A stretch of DNA of 49,771 bases from Brevundimonas sp. UBA4553 (GTDB lineage: Bacteria > Pseudomonadota > Alphaproteobacteria > Caulobacterales > Caulobacteraceae), in assembly GCF_002387245.1 (NCBI RefSeq), contig NZ_DGLD01000022.1, forward strand, positions 1 through 49,771. Reading direction: 5' to 3'. The first letter of the stretch is position 1, and each line of letters begins with the position of its first letter. This document shows, piece by piece, positions 18,026 to 28,291 of the stretch. A program made the position numbers and the translations under genes. Under the pieces are notes generated by a model, which searched no databases, was not told the origin of the DNA, and saw only the letters and a list, made by a program, of their open reading frames with translations.

Positions 18026-19105
18026 ATGGCACAGGCGGCATTGAAGCTCGTGGGTAAAGAAGACGGTGAAAAGCAACGCGCTCTGGAGGCGGCGATCGCG
18101 CAGATCGACCGCGCCTTCGGCAAGGGCTCGGTGATGAAGCTCGGCAAGGCCGGGCAGGTGAATGAAATCGAGAGCGTCTCGACCGGCTCGCTGGGCCTGG
18201 ACATGGCGCTCGGCATCGGCGGCCTGCCGGTCGGGCGGGTGATCGAGGTGTTCGGCCCGGAATCGTCCGGCAAGACGACCCTCGCCCTGCACACCGTGGC
18301 CGAGGTCCAGAAAAAGGGCGGCGTGGCCGCCTTCGTCGACGCCGAGCACGCGCTCGACCCGGTCTATGCTCAAAAGCTGGGCGTCAATCTGGACGACCTG
18401 CTGGTGTCGCAGCCCGACACGGGCGAACAGGCGCTGGAGATCGTCGACACCCTGGTGCGTTCGGGCGCCGTGGACATCGTGGTCATCGACTCGGTCGCCG
18501 CCCTGACCCCGCGCGCTGAAATCGAAGGCGAGATGGGCGACAGCCTGCCCGGCCTGCAGGCTCGTCTGATGTCGCAGGCCCTGCGCAAGCTGACGGCCTC
18601 GATCTCCAAGTCGAAGTGCATCGTCCTCTTCATCAACCAGATCCGCCACAAGATCGGCGTCATGTACGGCTCGCCGGAAACGACGACGGGCGGCAATGCG
18701 CTGAAGTTCTACGCCTCGGTCCGTCTCGACATCCGCCGCACCGGCGCGATCAAGAACCGCGACGAGGTCGTCGGCAACACCACCCGCGTCAAGGTGGTCA
18801 AGAACAAGGTCGCCCCGCCGTTCCGCGAGGTCATTTTCGACATCATGTACGGCGAGGGCATCTCCAAGATCGGCGAGATCATCGATCTGGGGGTCAAGGC
18901 CAACATCATCGAGAAGTCCGGCTCCTGGTTCTCCTACGACTCCACCCGCATCGGTCAGGGCCGCGAGAACGCCAAGGAGTTCCTCAAGAACAATCCCGAC
19001 ATGGCCCTCGCCATCGAGAAGGCCGTGCGTCAGTCCACGGCCAAGATCGCCGACGACATGCTGGGCGCGCCCGAACCCGATGAAGGTCAGGATATGGAGG
19101 GCTGA
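18026..19105 (+). CDS. recA: Recombinase A
   Basis: DNA-dependent ATPase that forms filaments on single-stranded DNA, drives strand exchange and triggers LexA self-cleavage. 359 residues from the preferred start MAQAALKLVGKED, with GGGAGAG seven bases upstream; an ATG seven codons earlier (18005) overlaps that ribosome binding site. Seen: Walker A GPESSGKT (residues 77-84), the aspartate-rich Walker B region (VVIDSVAALTPRAEIEGEMGD, quoted in part of the L1-adjacent core), FINQIRHKIGVMYG (L2 region) and an acidic C-terminal tail. The LexA box lies about 100 bases upstream and a strong terminator follows. Confidence 0.98.
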   Translation: MAQAALKLVGKEDGEKQRALEAAIAQIDRAFGKGSVMKLGKAGQVNEIESVSTGSLGLDMALGIGGLPVGRVIEVFGPESSGKTTLALHTVAEVQKKGGVAAFVDAEHALDPVYAQKLGVNLDDLLVSQPDTGEQALEIVDTLVRSGAVDIVVIDSVAALTPRAEIEGEMGDSLPGLQARLMSQALRKLTASISKSKCIVLFINQIRHKIGVMYGSPETTTGGNALKFYASVRLDIRRTGAIKNRDEVVGNTTRVKVVKNKVAPPFREVIFDIMYGEGISKIGEIIDLGVKANIIEKSGSWFSYDSTRIGQGRENAKEFLKNNPDMALAIEKAVRQSTAKIADDMLGAPEPDEGQDMEG

Positions 19106-19183
19106 TCCAGCCGCTCCGCTAGAGCTTCCGTCCGTCGTCCCGCGACCCGCCTACCGACCCCGCGGGGCCGGTCGGACGGAGCC

Positions 19184-19217
19184 GGCCCGCCCGAGCATCT
19201 CGGGCGGGCCTTTTTTT
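19184..19217 (+). terminator. Rho-independent terminator of recA
   Basis: An 11-bp perfect stem, GGCCCGCCCGA (19184-19194) with TCGGGCGGGCC (19200-19210), loop GCATC, then seven T residues. It lies about 80 bases after the recA stop. Confidence 0.95.
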
Positions 19218-19250
19218 GTGCGAGGTACATACCTCTGACGTATCGACTTT

Positions 19251-19508
19251 CTAAAGAGGGCCACCAACCCGGCACTCGTGGCTAATCTCGGCCGTGTAAT
19301 AAAGTGTTTGGTGCTGGAAGGTTTGCACCCACACACGGCCTTCAAATTCCCAGCAGATATCGTTGGAGTACCCCACGACCGTCGTTTTCGAAGCGTCGGA
19401 ATAGTAGGTGTAGGAATACACATAGAGCGGCGGCCTGAACGCTGCGGCCGGTGATGCGGTCGCTGCCAACAAGATGCCAGCGACAGCCAACTTGGCTATG
19501 GTACGCAT
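19251..19508 (-). CDS. Small exported protein, DUF6289-like
   Basis: 85 residues. A clear signal peptide (MRTIAKLAVAGILLAATASPAAA) is followed by a short tyrosine-rich domain, YSYTYYSDASKTTVVGYSND, with two cysteines (NDICWEF, SHECRV). The YYSDA...VVG...C pattern resembles the DUF6289 family of short secreted proteins of unknown function; I am moderately sure of the family. The start at 19508 is set by GGGAGACC just upstream; a longer frame to 19556 precedes the signal peptide. It is convergent with recA and divergent from the RraA-like gene. It is AT-richer than its neighbours, which may indicate recent acquisition. Confidence 0.72.
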   Translation of the reverse strand: MRTIAKLAVAGILLAATASPAAAFRPPLYVYSYTYYSDASKTTVVGYSNDICWEFEGRVWVQTFQHQTLYYTAEISHECRVGGPL

Positions 19509-19624
19509 ATCTGGTCTCCCTGAAATCAGGCCTGAAGATATTTTCAGGCACGTCAATATAACGACGATTCTCAGAATTCACATTACATCCCGCACCCACA
19601 GGTTGCGCCCAACAGGTAGCCTAA

Positions 19625-20107
19625 ATGACCATCACCACCGCCGACCTCTGCGACGCCCATCCCGATGTGGTGAAGGTCTGCCACATCCCGTTCCGCAGTT
19701 TCGGCAAGGTCGGCGCCTTCCACGGCCCGATCCGCACTCTCAGCGTGCTGGACGACAACGCCCTGGTCCGCCAGACGCTGGAGCGGCCCGGTCAGGGCGC
19801 GGTTCTGGTGGTAAACGGCGGCGGCTCGCTGAAGCGCGCCCTGGTCGGCGACAATCTGGCCAGGCTGGCCATCGACAACGGCTGGGCCGGCCTCGTCGTC
19901 TTCGGCGCAATCCGCGACAGCGGCGTGATCGACACCATGGACGTTGGCATCAAGGCTGCGGGAACCATTCCCCTCCGCGCCGACCGCGACGCCATCGGCG
20001 AGATCGACATCCCCACCAGCTTCGGCAGCGTCATCTTCACCCCCGGTGACTGGCTCTACGCCGATGCGGACGGCCTCATCGTCGCGCCACGGCGGCTGCA
20101 CGATTAG
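19625..20107 (+). CDS. rraA: RraA-family protein (RNase E regulator-like / aldolase fold)
   Basis: 160 residues, matching the length of RraA. Seen: the N-terminal TTADLCDAHPDVV, GGGSLKRALVGDNLARLA, GWAGLVVFGAIRDSGVI with the Arg-Asp pair, and PLRADRDAIGEIDIP. Family members either bind and inhibit the degradosome RNase E or act as 4-hydroxy-4-methyl-2-oxoglutarate aldolases; sequence alone does not separate these reliably. The short length and lack of a catabolic operon favour the RraA name. It lies between recA and alaS, about 130 bases before alaS. Confidence 0.85.
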   Translation: MTITTADLCDAHPDVVKVCHIPFRSFGKVGAFHGPIRTLSVLDDNALVRQTLERPGQGAVLVVNGGGSLKRALVGDNLARLAIDNGWAGLVVFGAIRDSGVIDTMDVGIKAAGTIPLRADRDAIGEIDIPTSFGSVIFTPGDWLYADADGLIVAPRRLHD

Positions 20108-20239
20108 AGCCCGCCGGGCCGGAAAAGCGCGCGCCTGCGGCTCCGATCACGCGCCAGTGATGCGTTCGGCGCAAAATCCCTATATGACGCCCGTTCCGAC
20201 ATTCTCCCCGCGCGCCCGAATTCCTTAGAGCGATACGCC

Positions 20240-22885
<2,646 letters not shown>

Positions 22886-22909
22886 TCGCCCTTAGAGGCT
22901 GAAAGACGA

Positions 22910-22941
22910 AGGGCGGCGCATCGGATGCGCCGCCCTTTTTC
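22910..22941 (+). terminator. Rho-independent terminator of alaS
   Basis: GGGCGGCGCAT (22911-22921) pairs perfectly with ATGCGCCGCCC (22925-22935) around a CGG loop, followed by TTTTT. It lies 25 bases after the alaS stop. Confidence 0.95.
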
Positions 22942-22960
22942 TTTGGCTGATCCCCATAAT

Positions 22961-22992
22961 CCGCTCATCCCCGCCTCCGCGGGGGTGAGCGG
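22961..22992. repeat. Intergenic palindrome (CTCATCCCCGC family)
   Basis: A 14-bp inverted repeat: 22961-22974 pairs with 22979-22992 with one T-G wobble and a four-base loop. It sits between the alaS terminator and the stop of the DUF2939 gene. The form CTCATCCCCGC...GCGGGG.TGAG is the type found as dispersed intergenic palindromes in alphaproteobacteria. Confidence 0.7.
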
Positions 22993-22999
22993 ATATGAG

Positions 23000-23548
23000 C
23001 TATTCCGGCTTGGTCAGATCAATCCCCGCCAGCTTCCAGCCGAACAGGTTGCGGCGCTTCATCAGCAGGGAGACCTGCTCGTCCGGCTGATCATCGCGAG
23101 TCAGGGTGACAGCGAAGGTGTCGAGGTCGCGATACCCCCAGGACTGACGCACTCTCTTGCTTTCGGGCCTGGGGCCGACCTCGGGCTCGACCTTGGCCAG
23201 ATCGGGCTTGGGCGCCTCGCCCTCCCTCACCATGGCCGAGATGGCCTGGGGCGTGACGAAGGCGTCCACCGCCCCGCCGACCAAGGTCGGGGCCAGCAGC
23301 ATGCCCAGGCCCGACAGACCGCCCAGACGGTCATCCTTGCGCATCTCGGCCACCATGCGAGCGCTCAGCTCGTCTTTCAGGCTGGCGCGGAAGGCGGGAA
23401 AGTCGACCTGGCGTTCCAGCGCCTGTTCGTTGCCGCTCCTGGCCGCCTGCACCAGCGCGCGCGCCGCCAGCAGGGGCGAGGCGGCGTAGGCCAGGACGAA
23501 GACCGCCACGGCGGCGCCGCCCAGTCGAATGATCAGCTTCTGGTTCAT
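23000..23548 (-). CDS. DUF2939 domain-containing membrane-anchored protein
   Basis: 182 residues. A single N-terminal membrane segment (about residues 8-30, LGGAAVAVFVLAYAASPLLAAR) is followed by a soluble domain. SPLLAARALVQAARSGN.. followed by ..VDFPAFRASLKDELSA is the usual DUF2939 opening, and the C-terminus (LLMKRRNLFGWKLAGIDL) also fits. Function unknown; the domain probably faces the periplasm. It is convergent with alaS and lies downstream of icd on the same strand, separated from it by the structured 3' element and terminator at 23740-23866. Confidence 0.85.
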   Translation of the reverse strand: MNQKLIIRLGGAAVAVFVLAYAASPLLAARALVQAARSGNEQALERQVDFPAFRASLKDELSARMVAEMRKDDRLGGLSGLGMLLAPTLVGGAVDAFVTPQAISAMVREGEAPKPDLAKVEPEVGPRPESKRVRQSWGYRDLDTFAVTLTRDDQPDEQVSLLMKRRNLFGWKLAGIDLTKPE

Positions 23549-23648
23549 CGGCCCTCCCCTGCCTTACGAACGCGACGGGTAAGCGACATGTGACGACACG
23601 ACCTCGAAAACCCCCAACGACATTAAGGGCATGGTTCGAAGAGGGGCT

Positions 23649-23667
23649 CAAGGGTCGTTGACCCTTG
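23649..23667. repeat. Perfect 8-bp hairpin between icd terminator and DUF2939 gene
   Basis: CAAGGGTC (23649-23656) pairs with GACCCTTG (23660-23667) around GTT. It sits in the roughly 80-190 bases upstream of the DUF2939 gene start, among other short palindromic tracts. No T-run follows. Confidence 0.45.
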
Positions 23668-23739
23668 GACACACGCACCGCCGTCATTCCGGGACGCGAA
23701 GCGGGTCGTGCGGGGTGGCTGCAAAGAGGGGGCTCAAAC

Positions 23740-23771
23740 AAAAAAGGCCCGCCGGATCGCTCCGACGGGCC
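23740..23771 (-). terminator. Rho-independent terminator of icd
   Basis: Read on the reverse strand, GGCCCGTCGGA (23771-23761) pairs with TCCGGCGGGCC (23756-23746) with one mismatch, loop GCGA, followed by a run of T from the A-tract at 23740-23745. It lies 100 bases after the icd stop, beyond the structured element at 23774-23866. Confidence 0.9.
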
Positions 23772-23773
23772 CA

Positions 23774-23866
23774 TTCTTGTTGCGCTAACGCGCTTCGCTC
23801 TGCTTGAGCGTGTCAGGCCGCGTCGGGTCGAAAAGGCTGAGCCTTTTGACTGCGGCCCAACAAGAA
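23774..23866 (-). ncRNA. Structured icd 3'-UTR element, four-way-junction-like
   Basis: An outer helix TTCTTGTTG (23774-23782) / CAACAAGAA (23858-23866) encloses three arms: GCGC-TAAC-GCGC (23782-23793, sharing one base with the outer helix), CGCT-N7-AGCG (23796-23810), and GGCCGC (23816-23821) / GCGGCC (23852-23857) topped by a 10-bp interrupted hairpin at 23827-23850. It starts four bases after the icd stop and ends directly at the terminator. It could be a 3'-UTR-derived small RNA, an mRNA-stabilising structure or a dispersed repeat. It has no tRNA features such as an anticodon arm or T-loop. Confidence 0.5.
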
Positions 23867-23870
23867 GCCC

Positions 23871-25091
23871 TTAGCCGATGTTCGGCAGGGCCTTCTTCAG
23901 GTTCTCGGAGACCTTGTCCAGGAAGCCCTCGGTCGTCAGCCACGACTGTTGGTCGCCGACCAGCAGGGCCAGGTCCTTGGTCATGAAGCCCGACTCGACG
24001 GTTTCGACCACGACACGTTCCAGCGTCTCGGCAAACTCGAGCAGCGCACCGTTGTCATCCAACTTGGCGCGGTGCTTGAAGCCAGCCGACCAGGCGAAGA
24101 TCGAAGCGATCGAGTTGGTCGAGGTGGCCTCGCCCTTCTGATGCTGGCGATAGTGGCGGGTCACGGTGCCGTGGGCGGCTTCGGTTTCCATGATCTTGCC
24201 GTCCGGCGTCATCAGGACCGAGGTCATCAGGCCCAGCGAGCCGAAGCCTTGCGCCACGATGTCCGACTGAACGTCGCCGTCGTAGTTCTTGCACGCCCAG
24301 ACGAAACCACCCGACCACTTGATGGCGGCGGCCACCATGTCGTCGATCAGACGGTGTTCGTAGGTCAGGCCGCGAGCCTTGAACTCTTCGGCGTAGTCGG
24401 CGTCGAACACTTCCTGGAAGATGTCCTTGAAGCGGCCGTCATAGGCTTTCAGGATGGTGTTCTTGGTCGACAGATAGACCGGGTAGTTACGGGCCAGTCC
24501 GTAGCTGAACGAGGCGTGGGCGAAGTCGCGGATCGACGAGTCGAGGTTGTACATGCCCATGGCCACACCGGCCGACGGCGCCTTGAAGACTTCGTGCTCG
24601 ATCACTTCGCCGTCTTCACCGACGAACTTGATCGACAGCGTCCCCTTGCCCGGGAACAGGAAGTCGGTGGCCTTGTACTGGTCGCCGAAGGCGTGACGGC
24701 CGACGACGATCGGCTGAGTCCAGCCCGGCACCAGACGCGGCACGTTCGAGCAGATGATCGGCTCGCGGAAGACCACGCCGCCCAGGATGTTGCGGATGGT
24801 GCCGTTCGGCGACTTCCACATCTTCTTCAGGCCGAATTCGGCCACGCGAGCTTCGTCCGGGGTGATGGTGGCGCACTTGACGCCGACGCCATGCTTCTGG
24901 ATGGCGTGAGCCGCGTCGATGGTGATCTGGTCGTCCGTGGCGTCACGGCTCTCCATGCCCAGATCGTAGTAGTCCAGCTCCAGATCAAGGTAAGGGAAGA
25001 CCAGCTTGTCCTTGATCCACTGCCAGATGATCCGGGTCATTTCGTCGCCGTCGATGTCCACGATGGGATTGGCGACCTTGATCTTGGCCAT
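23871..25091 (-). CDS. icd: NADP-dependent isocitrate dehydrogenase (eukaryote-like type)
   Basis: TCA-cycle enzyme converting isocitrate to 2-oxoglutarate, CO2 and NADPH. 406 residues, the length of the eukaryotic/mitochondrial-like subfamily common in alphaproteobacteria. Seen: KVANPIVDIDGDEMTRIIW at the N-terminus, the substrate loop SPNGTIRNILGG, YPVYLSTKNTILKAYDG, the metal-binding aspartates in KNYDGDVQSDIVAQGFGSLG, and EAAHGTVTRHYRQHQ with cofactor-contacting residues. The start at 25091 (MAKIKVANP) is the conserved family start; the open frame continuing upstream has no family match. It is transcribed away from the DUF1176 lipoprotein gene and followed by a structured 3' element and terminator. 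Confidence 0.97.
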   Translation of the reverse strand: MAKIKVANPIVDIDGDEMTRIIWQWIKDKLVFPYLDLELDYYDLGMESRDATDDQITIDAAHAIQKHGVGVKCATITPDEARVAEFGLKKMWKSPNGTIRNILGGVVFREPIICSNVPRLVPGWTQPIVVGRHAFGDQYKATDFLFPGKGTLSIKFVGEDGEVIEHEVFKAPSAGVAMGMYNLDSSIRDFAHASFSYGLARNYPVYLSTKNTILKAYDGRFKDIFQEVFDADYAEEFKARGLTYEHRLIDDMVAAAIKWSGGFVWACKNYDGDVQSDIVAQGFGSLGLMTSVLMTPDGKIMETEAAHGTVTRHYRQHQKGEATSTNSIASIFAWSAGFKHRAKLDDNGALLEFAETLERVVVETVESGFMTKDLALLVGDQQSWLTTEGFLDKVSENLKKALPNIG

Positions 25092-25277
25092 GCTCTGCCT
25101 CTGTCTCTTAATCAGGGAAGGAATATCGTGCGGGCGGTATAGCGAGACGCGCGCGCGGGCGCAAAGGTTGAGCGGCCTGAACCGCCTCCCCGCGTGAAAA
25201 GGCCGGAACGCGGCTTGAACCCTGCGCCGGCCTGGCCGTTCATGTCGGCCCCGCTTCGCCCCACGAGGACGCCTTGC

Positions 25278-26354
25278 ATGATGCTCCGCAGCCTGTTGCT
25301 GACCGCCTCCGCCGCCCTGGCTGTGGGAGCCTGTGACGAGAGGAGCTCCGGCGACAGCGCCGCGCCCGAGACCGCATCCGCAACCTCGCCAGCCTACAGC
25401 GCCGATGCGGCGACGCCTGTCCGGCCCGAGACGCGCAAGTTCCGCGACTGGCTGGCGATCTGCGACAACGGCAACGCCTGCTCGGCCTTCGGTCCAGCGG
25501 CAAACAGCGGCGGCTGGATTCGCGTGACGCTCGACGCTGGCCCTGATGCCAGGCCCCAGGTTCACGCCGGCCTGGTCGATCGCGCGGCCGGGCCTGAAGG
25601 CTTGACCCTCAGCGTGGACGGCCAGCGGTTCGCGCTGACGATGGAGAGCGACAGCGTCGGGCGCATTCAGGACCCGACGCCGCGCCTGATCGATGCTCTG
25701 GCCAAGGGTCGCCGCCTCAGCCTTGGCGACGACGTCGCGCTGTCGCCGTCGGGCGCGGCGGCCGCCCTCCTGTGGATCGACGAACGGCAGGGGCGCCTCG
25801 GCACGGCTGGCGCCCTGGTGCGGCGTGGCGCGACGCCGGCCTCGAGCGTCCCCGCTGCCCCCGCCCTGCCCCGCGTCGTCTCCGCGCCCGCCGTCGCCCA
25901 GACCAACCTGCCGTCACGAACCCTGCCCGCCGCATTCGAAGCGCGGGCGGACGTCAAACAGTGCCGCGCCGACACCGCCTACAGCCCGACCTTCCAGAGC
26001 AATGTCACCGTCGATCGCCTTGCTGCGGATCAGGAGTTGTGGGGCGTGCCCTGCTTCTCAGGCGCCTATAATTTCGGGCTGCGCTATTTCGTGACGGAGC
26101 CGAATGGGGCGAACCCGCAACCCGTTCGCTTTCCGACATCGCGCGAGCCCGCCGACGAGGTGGTCAACGGCGAGTACGATCCGACCAGCCGCACCCTGAC
26201 CGCCTTCAACAAGGGACGCGGCGTCGGCGATTGCGGCATCGCTTCCGTCTGGGCCTGGACAGGCCGTGACTTCGCCCTCGTCTCGGAAAGCGAGATGCGC
26301 GAATGCTGGGGCGTCCCCGCCGACCTGTGGCCGAGCACCTGGCGCAGCCGCTGA
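25278..26354 (+). CDS. DUF1176 domain lipoprotein
   Basis: 358 residues from MMLRSLLLTASAALAVGAC, whose lipobox V-G-A-C predicts a lipidated cysteine near residue 19. After a Ser/Ala/Thr linker comes a domain with DWLAICDNGNACSAFG, a central LTLSVDG and LPAAF section, and a C-terminal region with DCGIASVWAW and RECWG. This pattern matches DUF1176, a family of unknown function found in the envelope of Gram-negative bacteria. Cysteines in CDNGNAC and in the C-terminal half could form disulfides. A GAGG lies about ten bases before the start. It shares an intergenic promoter region with the divergent icd. Confidence 0.85.
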   Translation: MMLRSLLLTASAALAVGACDERSSGDSAAPETASATSPAYSADAATPVRPETRKFRDWLAICDNGNACSAFGPAANSGGWIRVTLDAGPDARPQVHAGLVDRAAGPEGLTLSVDGQRFALTMESDSVGRIQDPTPRLIDALAKGRRLSLGDDVALSPSGAAAALLWIDERQGRLGTAGALVRRGATPASSVPAAPALPRVVSAPAVAQTNLPSRTLPAAFEARADVKQCRADTAYSPTFQSNVTVDRLAADQELWGVPCFSGAYNFGLRYFVTEPNGANPQPVRFPTSREPADEVVNGEYDPTSRTLTAFNKGRGVGDCGIASVWAWTGRDFALVSESEMRECWGVPADLWPSTWRSR

Positions 26355-26356
26355 CA

Positions 26357-26390
26357 TGAAAACGGCCCGGGCGATCTCACGCCCGGGCCG
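26357..26390 (-). terminator. Terminator between convergent DUF1176 and DUF885 genes
   Basis: CGGCCCGGGCG (26363-26373) pairs perfectly with CGCCCGGGCCG (26380-26390), loop ATCTCA. On the reverse strand the stem is followed by TTTT, so it mainly serves the DUF885 unit; the forward tail is T-poor. Confidence 0.8.
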
Positions 26391-26411
26391 GTCTTCGGTC
26401 GATGCTGAGCC

Positions 26412-28205
26412 TCAGGCCCGCATCTGGGCTTCCAGCACCGCCAGCGGCAGCGAGCCGTTCACCAGCACCTTGTCGTGGAAGGCGCGCAGGTCGAAACCGG
26501 GGCGAGCCTCAGCCTCGGCCCGCAGGCGGGCGATGACCGTGTGGCCGACCTTGTAGGCGCAAGCCTGGCCCGGCCAGACGCAGTAGCGGTTGATCTCGCT
26601 GTTCGAGGCGTCCAGCGGCTTGGCGCCCGAGGCCGCCATGTATTCCACCGCCTGTTCCCGGCTCCAGCGCTCGGAATGCAGCCCGGTGTCGACCACCAGA
26701 CGAACAGCCCGGAACAGGTAGGACATCAGGAAGCCGACCCGGCCCAGCGGGTTGTCGGCATAGGCGTTCAGGTCATTGGCGGCGACCGCCTCGGCGTAGA
26801 GCGCCCAGCCCTCGTTATAGGCCGAGAAGCCGCCCGCCCGGCGCCATTGCGGCAGCTCGCCCGACTCGCGCTGCAGGGCGACCTGCAGGTGGTGGCCCGG
26901 CGAGGCCTCGTGATAGGTCAGGGTCGGCAGGGCGAACTTCGGCCAGTTCCCGCTGTCGCGGAGGTTGATGTAGTAGGCGCCCGGGCGCGAGCCATCCAGC
27001 GGCGGCCCCTGATAGTATCCGCCCGGCGCGCCCGACTGGATCGAGACCGGCACACGGCGGATTTCGACGTGGCTCTTGGGCAGGCGACCGAAGACGGTCG
27101 GCAACTTGGGTTCGAGCGCCGCGACCTGCTCGTTGAGCCAGGCCAGCAGCTCTTCCTTGCCCGCATCCGTATTGGGGAAGAGCTGGGCCGGATCCTTGTT
27201 CAGGGCCTGGACCCGTTCGCCCACCGTGCCTTGGGTATAGCCCTGCGACTTCAGGATGGCGTCGATCTCGGCGCTGATCTCGGCGACCTGCTCCCTGCCC
27301 ATCTTGTGGATTTCGGCGGCGCTCAGGGTGGTGGTCGTGTTGGACTTCAGGCCGTTGGCGTAGAAGGCCTCGCCGTCGGGCAGACGCCAGACCCCGGCGT
27401 CGTGGACGGCTTGCGGACGGATGGCCTCCAGAGCGGCGATCTGGCGGGCCAGGGCGGGCTTGATCTGCTGATCGACGATCGCCGCTGCGCGGGCGTCATA
27501 ACCGGACAGGTTCAGGGCGGCCGTTTTCCGGGTCAGCGACTTGACCATGGCCAGATCGGCGGCCGAGGTGTCGTGCAGGGTGCGGATCTGCGGCAGCATC
27601 CGGTCGATGATGAAGTCGGGCGGAATAACGCCCAGACCGGCGTCCTCGCGTACCTTCTCCGTTTCGCCGTCCAGCACCCCGGCGAAGGCCGTCAGGCGCG
27701 ACAGGAAGGCGTCGGCGCCGACTGCATCCTCGATACGGTGCTGGTTGTCCATGAAGTCCGGCGTCTCGAAATAGCCGCCCGACAGCTGGGTCACGACATA
27801 GGGTGACGGACGCCCCGGCCCGGCGCCATAGGCGAAGCGCGCGGTCTCGGCCGAGGTCTCGCGACCGAAGGCGGCGATGGCGTAGTTCAGGGCTCCGGCT
27901 TCGGACAGACCTGTCTTGTCGAAGTCGCGCAGCGTCGCCCAGCGGCTGACGGCCTTGTCGCGATCCTTGCGTATGGCGCCAGGGCCGGCCTCGCTCAGCT
28001 TCGACGACAGACCGGCGCGGGCGCCGCGGTCGAGGCCCAGGTTGGTGGCCCGCTCGGGCGCCTCGTCGATGTCCGCCTCGAACCAGCCGTCCAGCAGGGC
28101 GTTCAGCCGCGCGTCGGCGTCTGTCGCGACGGCGGCCTGGGCCAGGGAGGGCGCGACGGCGGCCGTGGCGGCGGCGGTCAGCAGAAGGCGGCGGCGGTCG
28201 ATCAT
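26412..28205 (-). CDS. Tat-exported DUF885 family protein (putative metallopeptidase-like), copy 1
   Basis: 597 residues. The N-terminus DRRRLLLTAAATAAVAPSLAQA is a twin-arginine-type signal, so a folded, periplasmic protein is likely. The DUF885 body carries the HExxPGHxxQ motif (YHEASPGHHLQ, about residue 430), which resembles a zinc peptidase active site, and the C-terminal RYCVWPGQACAYKVGH. No substrate is known for the family. GGAGCCTG precedes the start. It lies 86 bases downstream of a second DUF885 gene with the same signal type and clear sequence similarity throughout, so it is a tandem duplicate. Confidence 0.88.
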   Translation of the reverse strand: MIDRRRLLLTAAATAAVAPSLAQAAVATDADARLNALLDGWFEADIDEAPERATNLGLDRGARAGLSSKLSEAGPGAIRKDRDKAVSRWATLRDFDKTGLSEAGALNYAIAAFGRETSAETARFAYGAGPGRPSPYVVTQLSGGYFETPDFMDNQHRIEDAVGADAFLSRLTAFAGVLDGETEKVREDAGLGVIPPDFIIDRMLPQIRTLHDTSAADLAMVKSLTRKTAALNLSGYDARAAAIVDQQIKPALARQIAALEAIRPQAVHDAGVWRLPDGEAFYANGLKSNTTTTLSAAEIHKMGREQVAEISAEIDAILKSQGYTQGTVGERVQALNKDPAQLFPNTDAGKEELLAWLNEQVAALEPKLPTVFGRLPKSHVEIRRVPVSIQSGAPGGYYQGPPLDGSRPGAYYINLRDSGNWPKFALPTLTYHEASPGHHLQVALQRESGELPQWRRAGGFSAYNEGWALYAEAVAANDLNAYADNPLGRVGFLMSYLFRAVRLVVDTGLHSERWSREQAVEYMAASGAKPLDASNSEINRYCVWPGQACAYKVGHTVIARLRAEAEARPGFDLRAFHDKVLVNGSLPLAVLEAQMRA

Positions 28206-28291
28206 GGTTCAGGCTCCCGTCGAGGCGGGCGCGACGCCGCGCGCCCCCTCCTACTCAGACAGTCGTCGGGCCGGCGCGCCCGTGCCCGGGT

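Noticed and set aside
23774..23866. Cloverleaf-like region as a tRNA gene
   Set aside because: Arms do not match tRNA lengths; no T-loop GGTTCGA consensus, no anticodon stem of five bases and no CCA region. It is reported as a structured 3' element instead.
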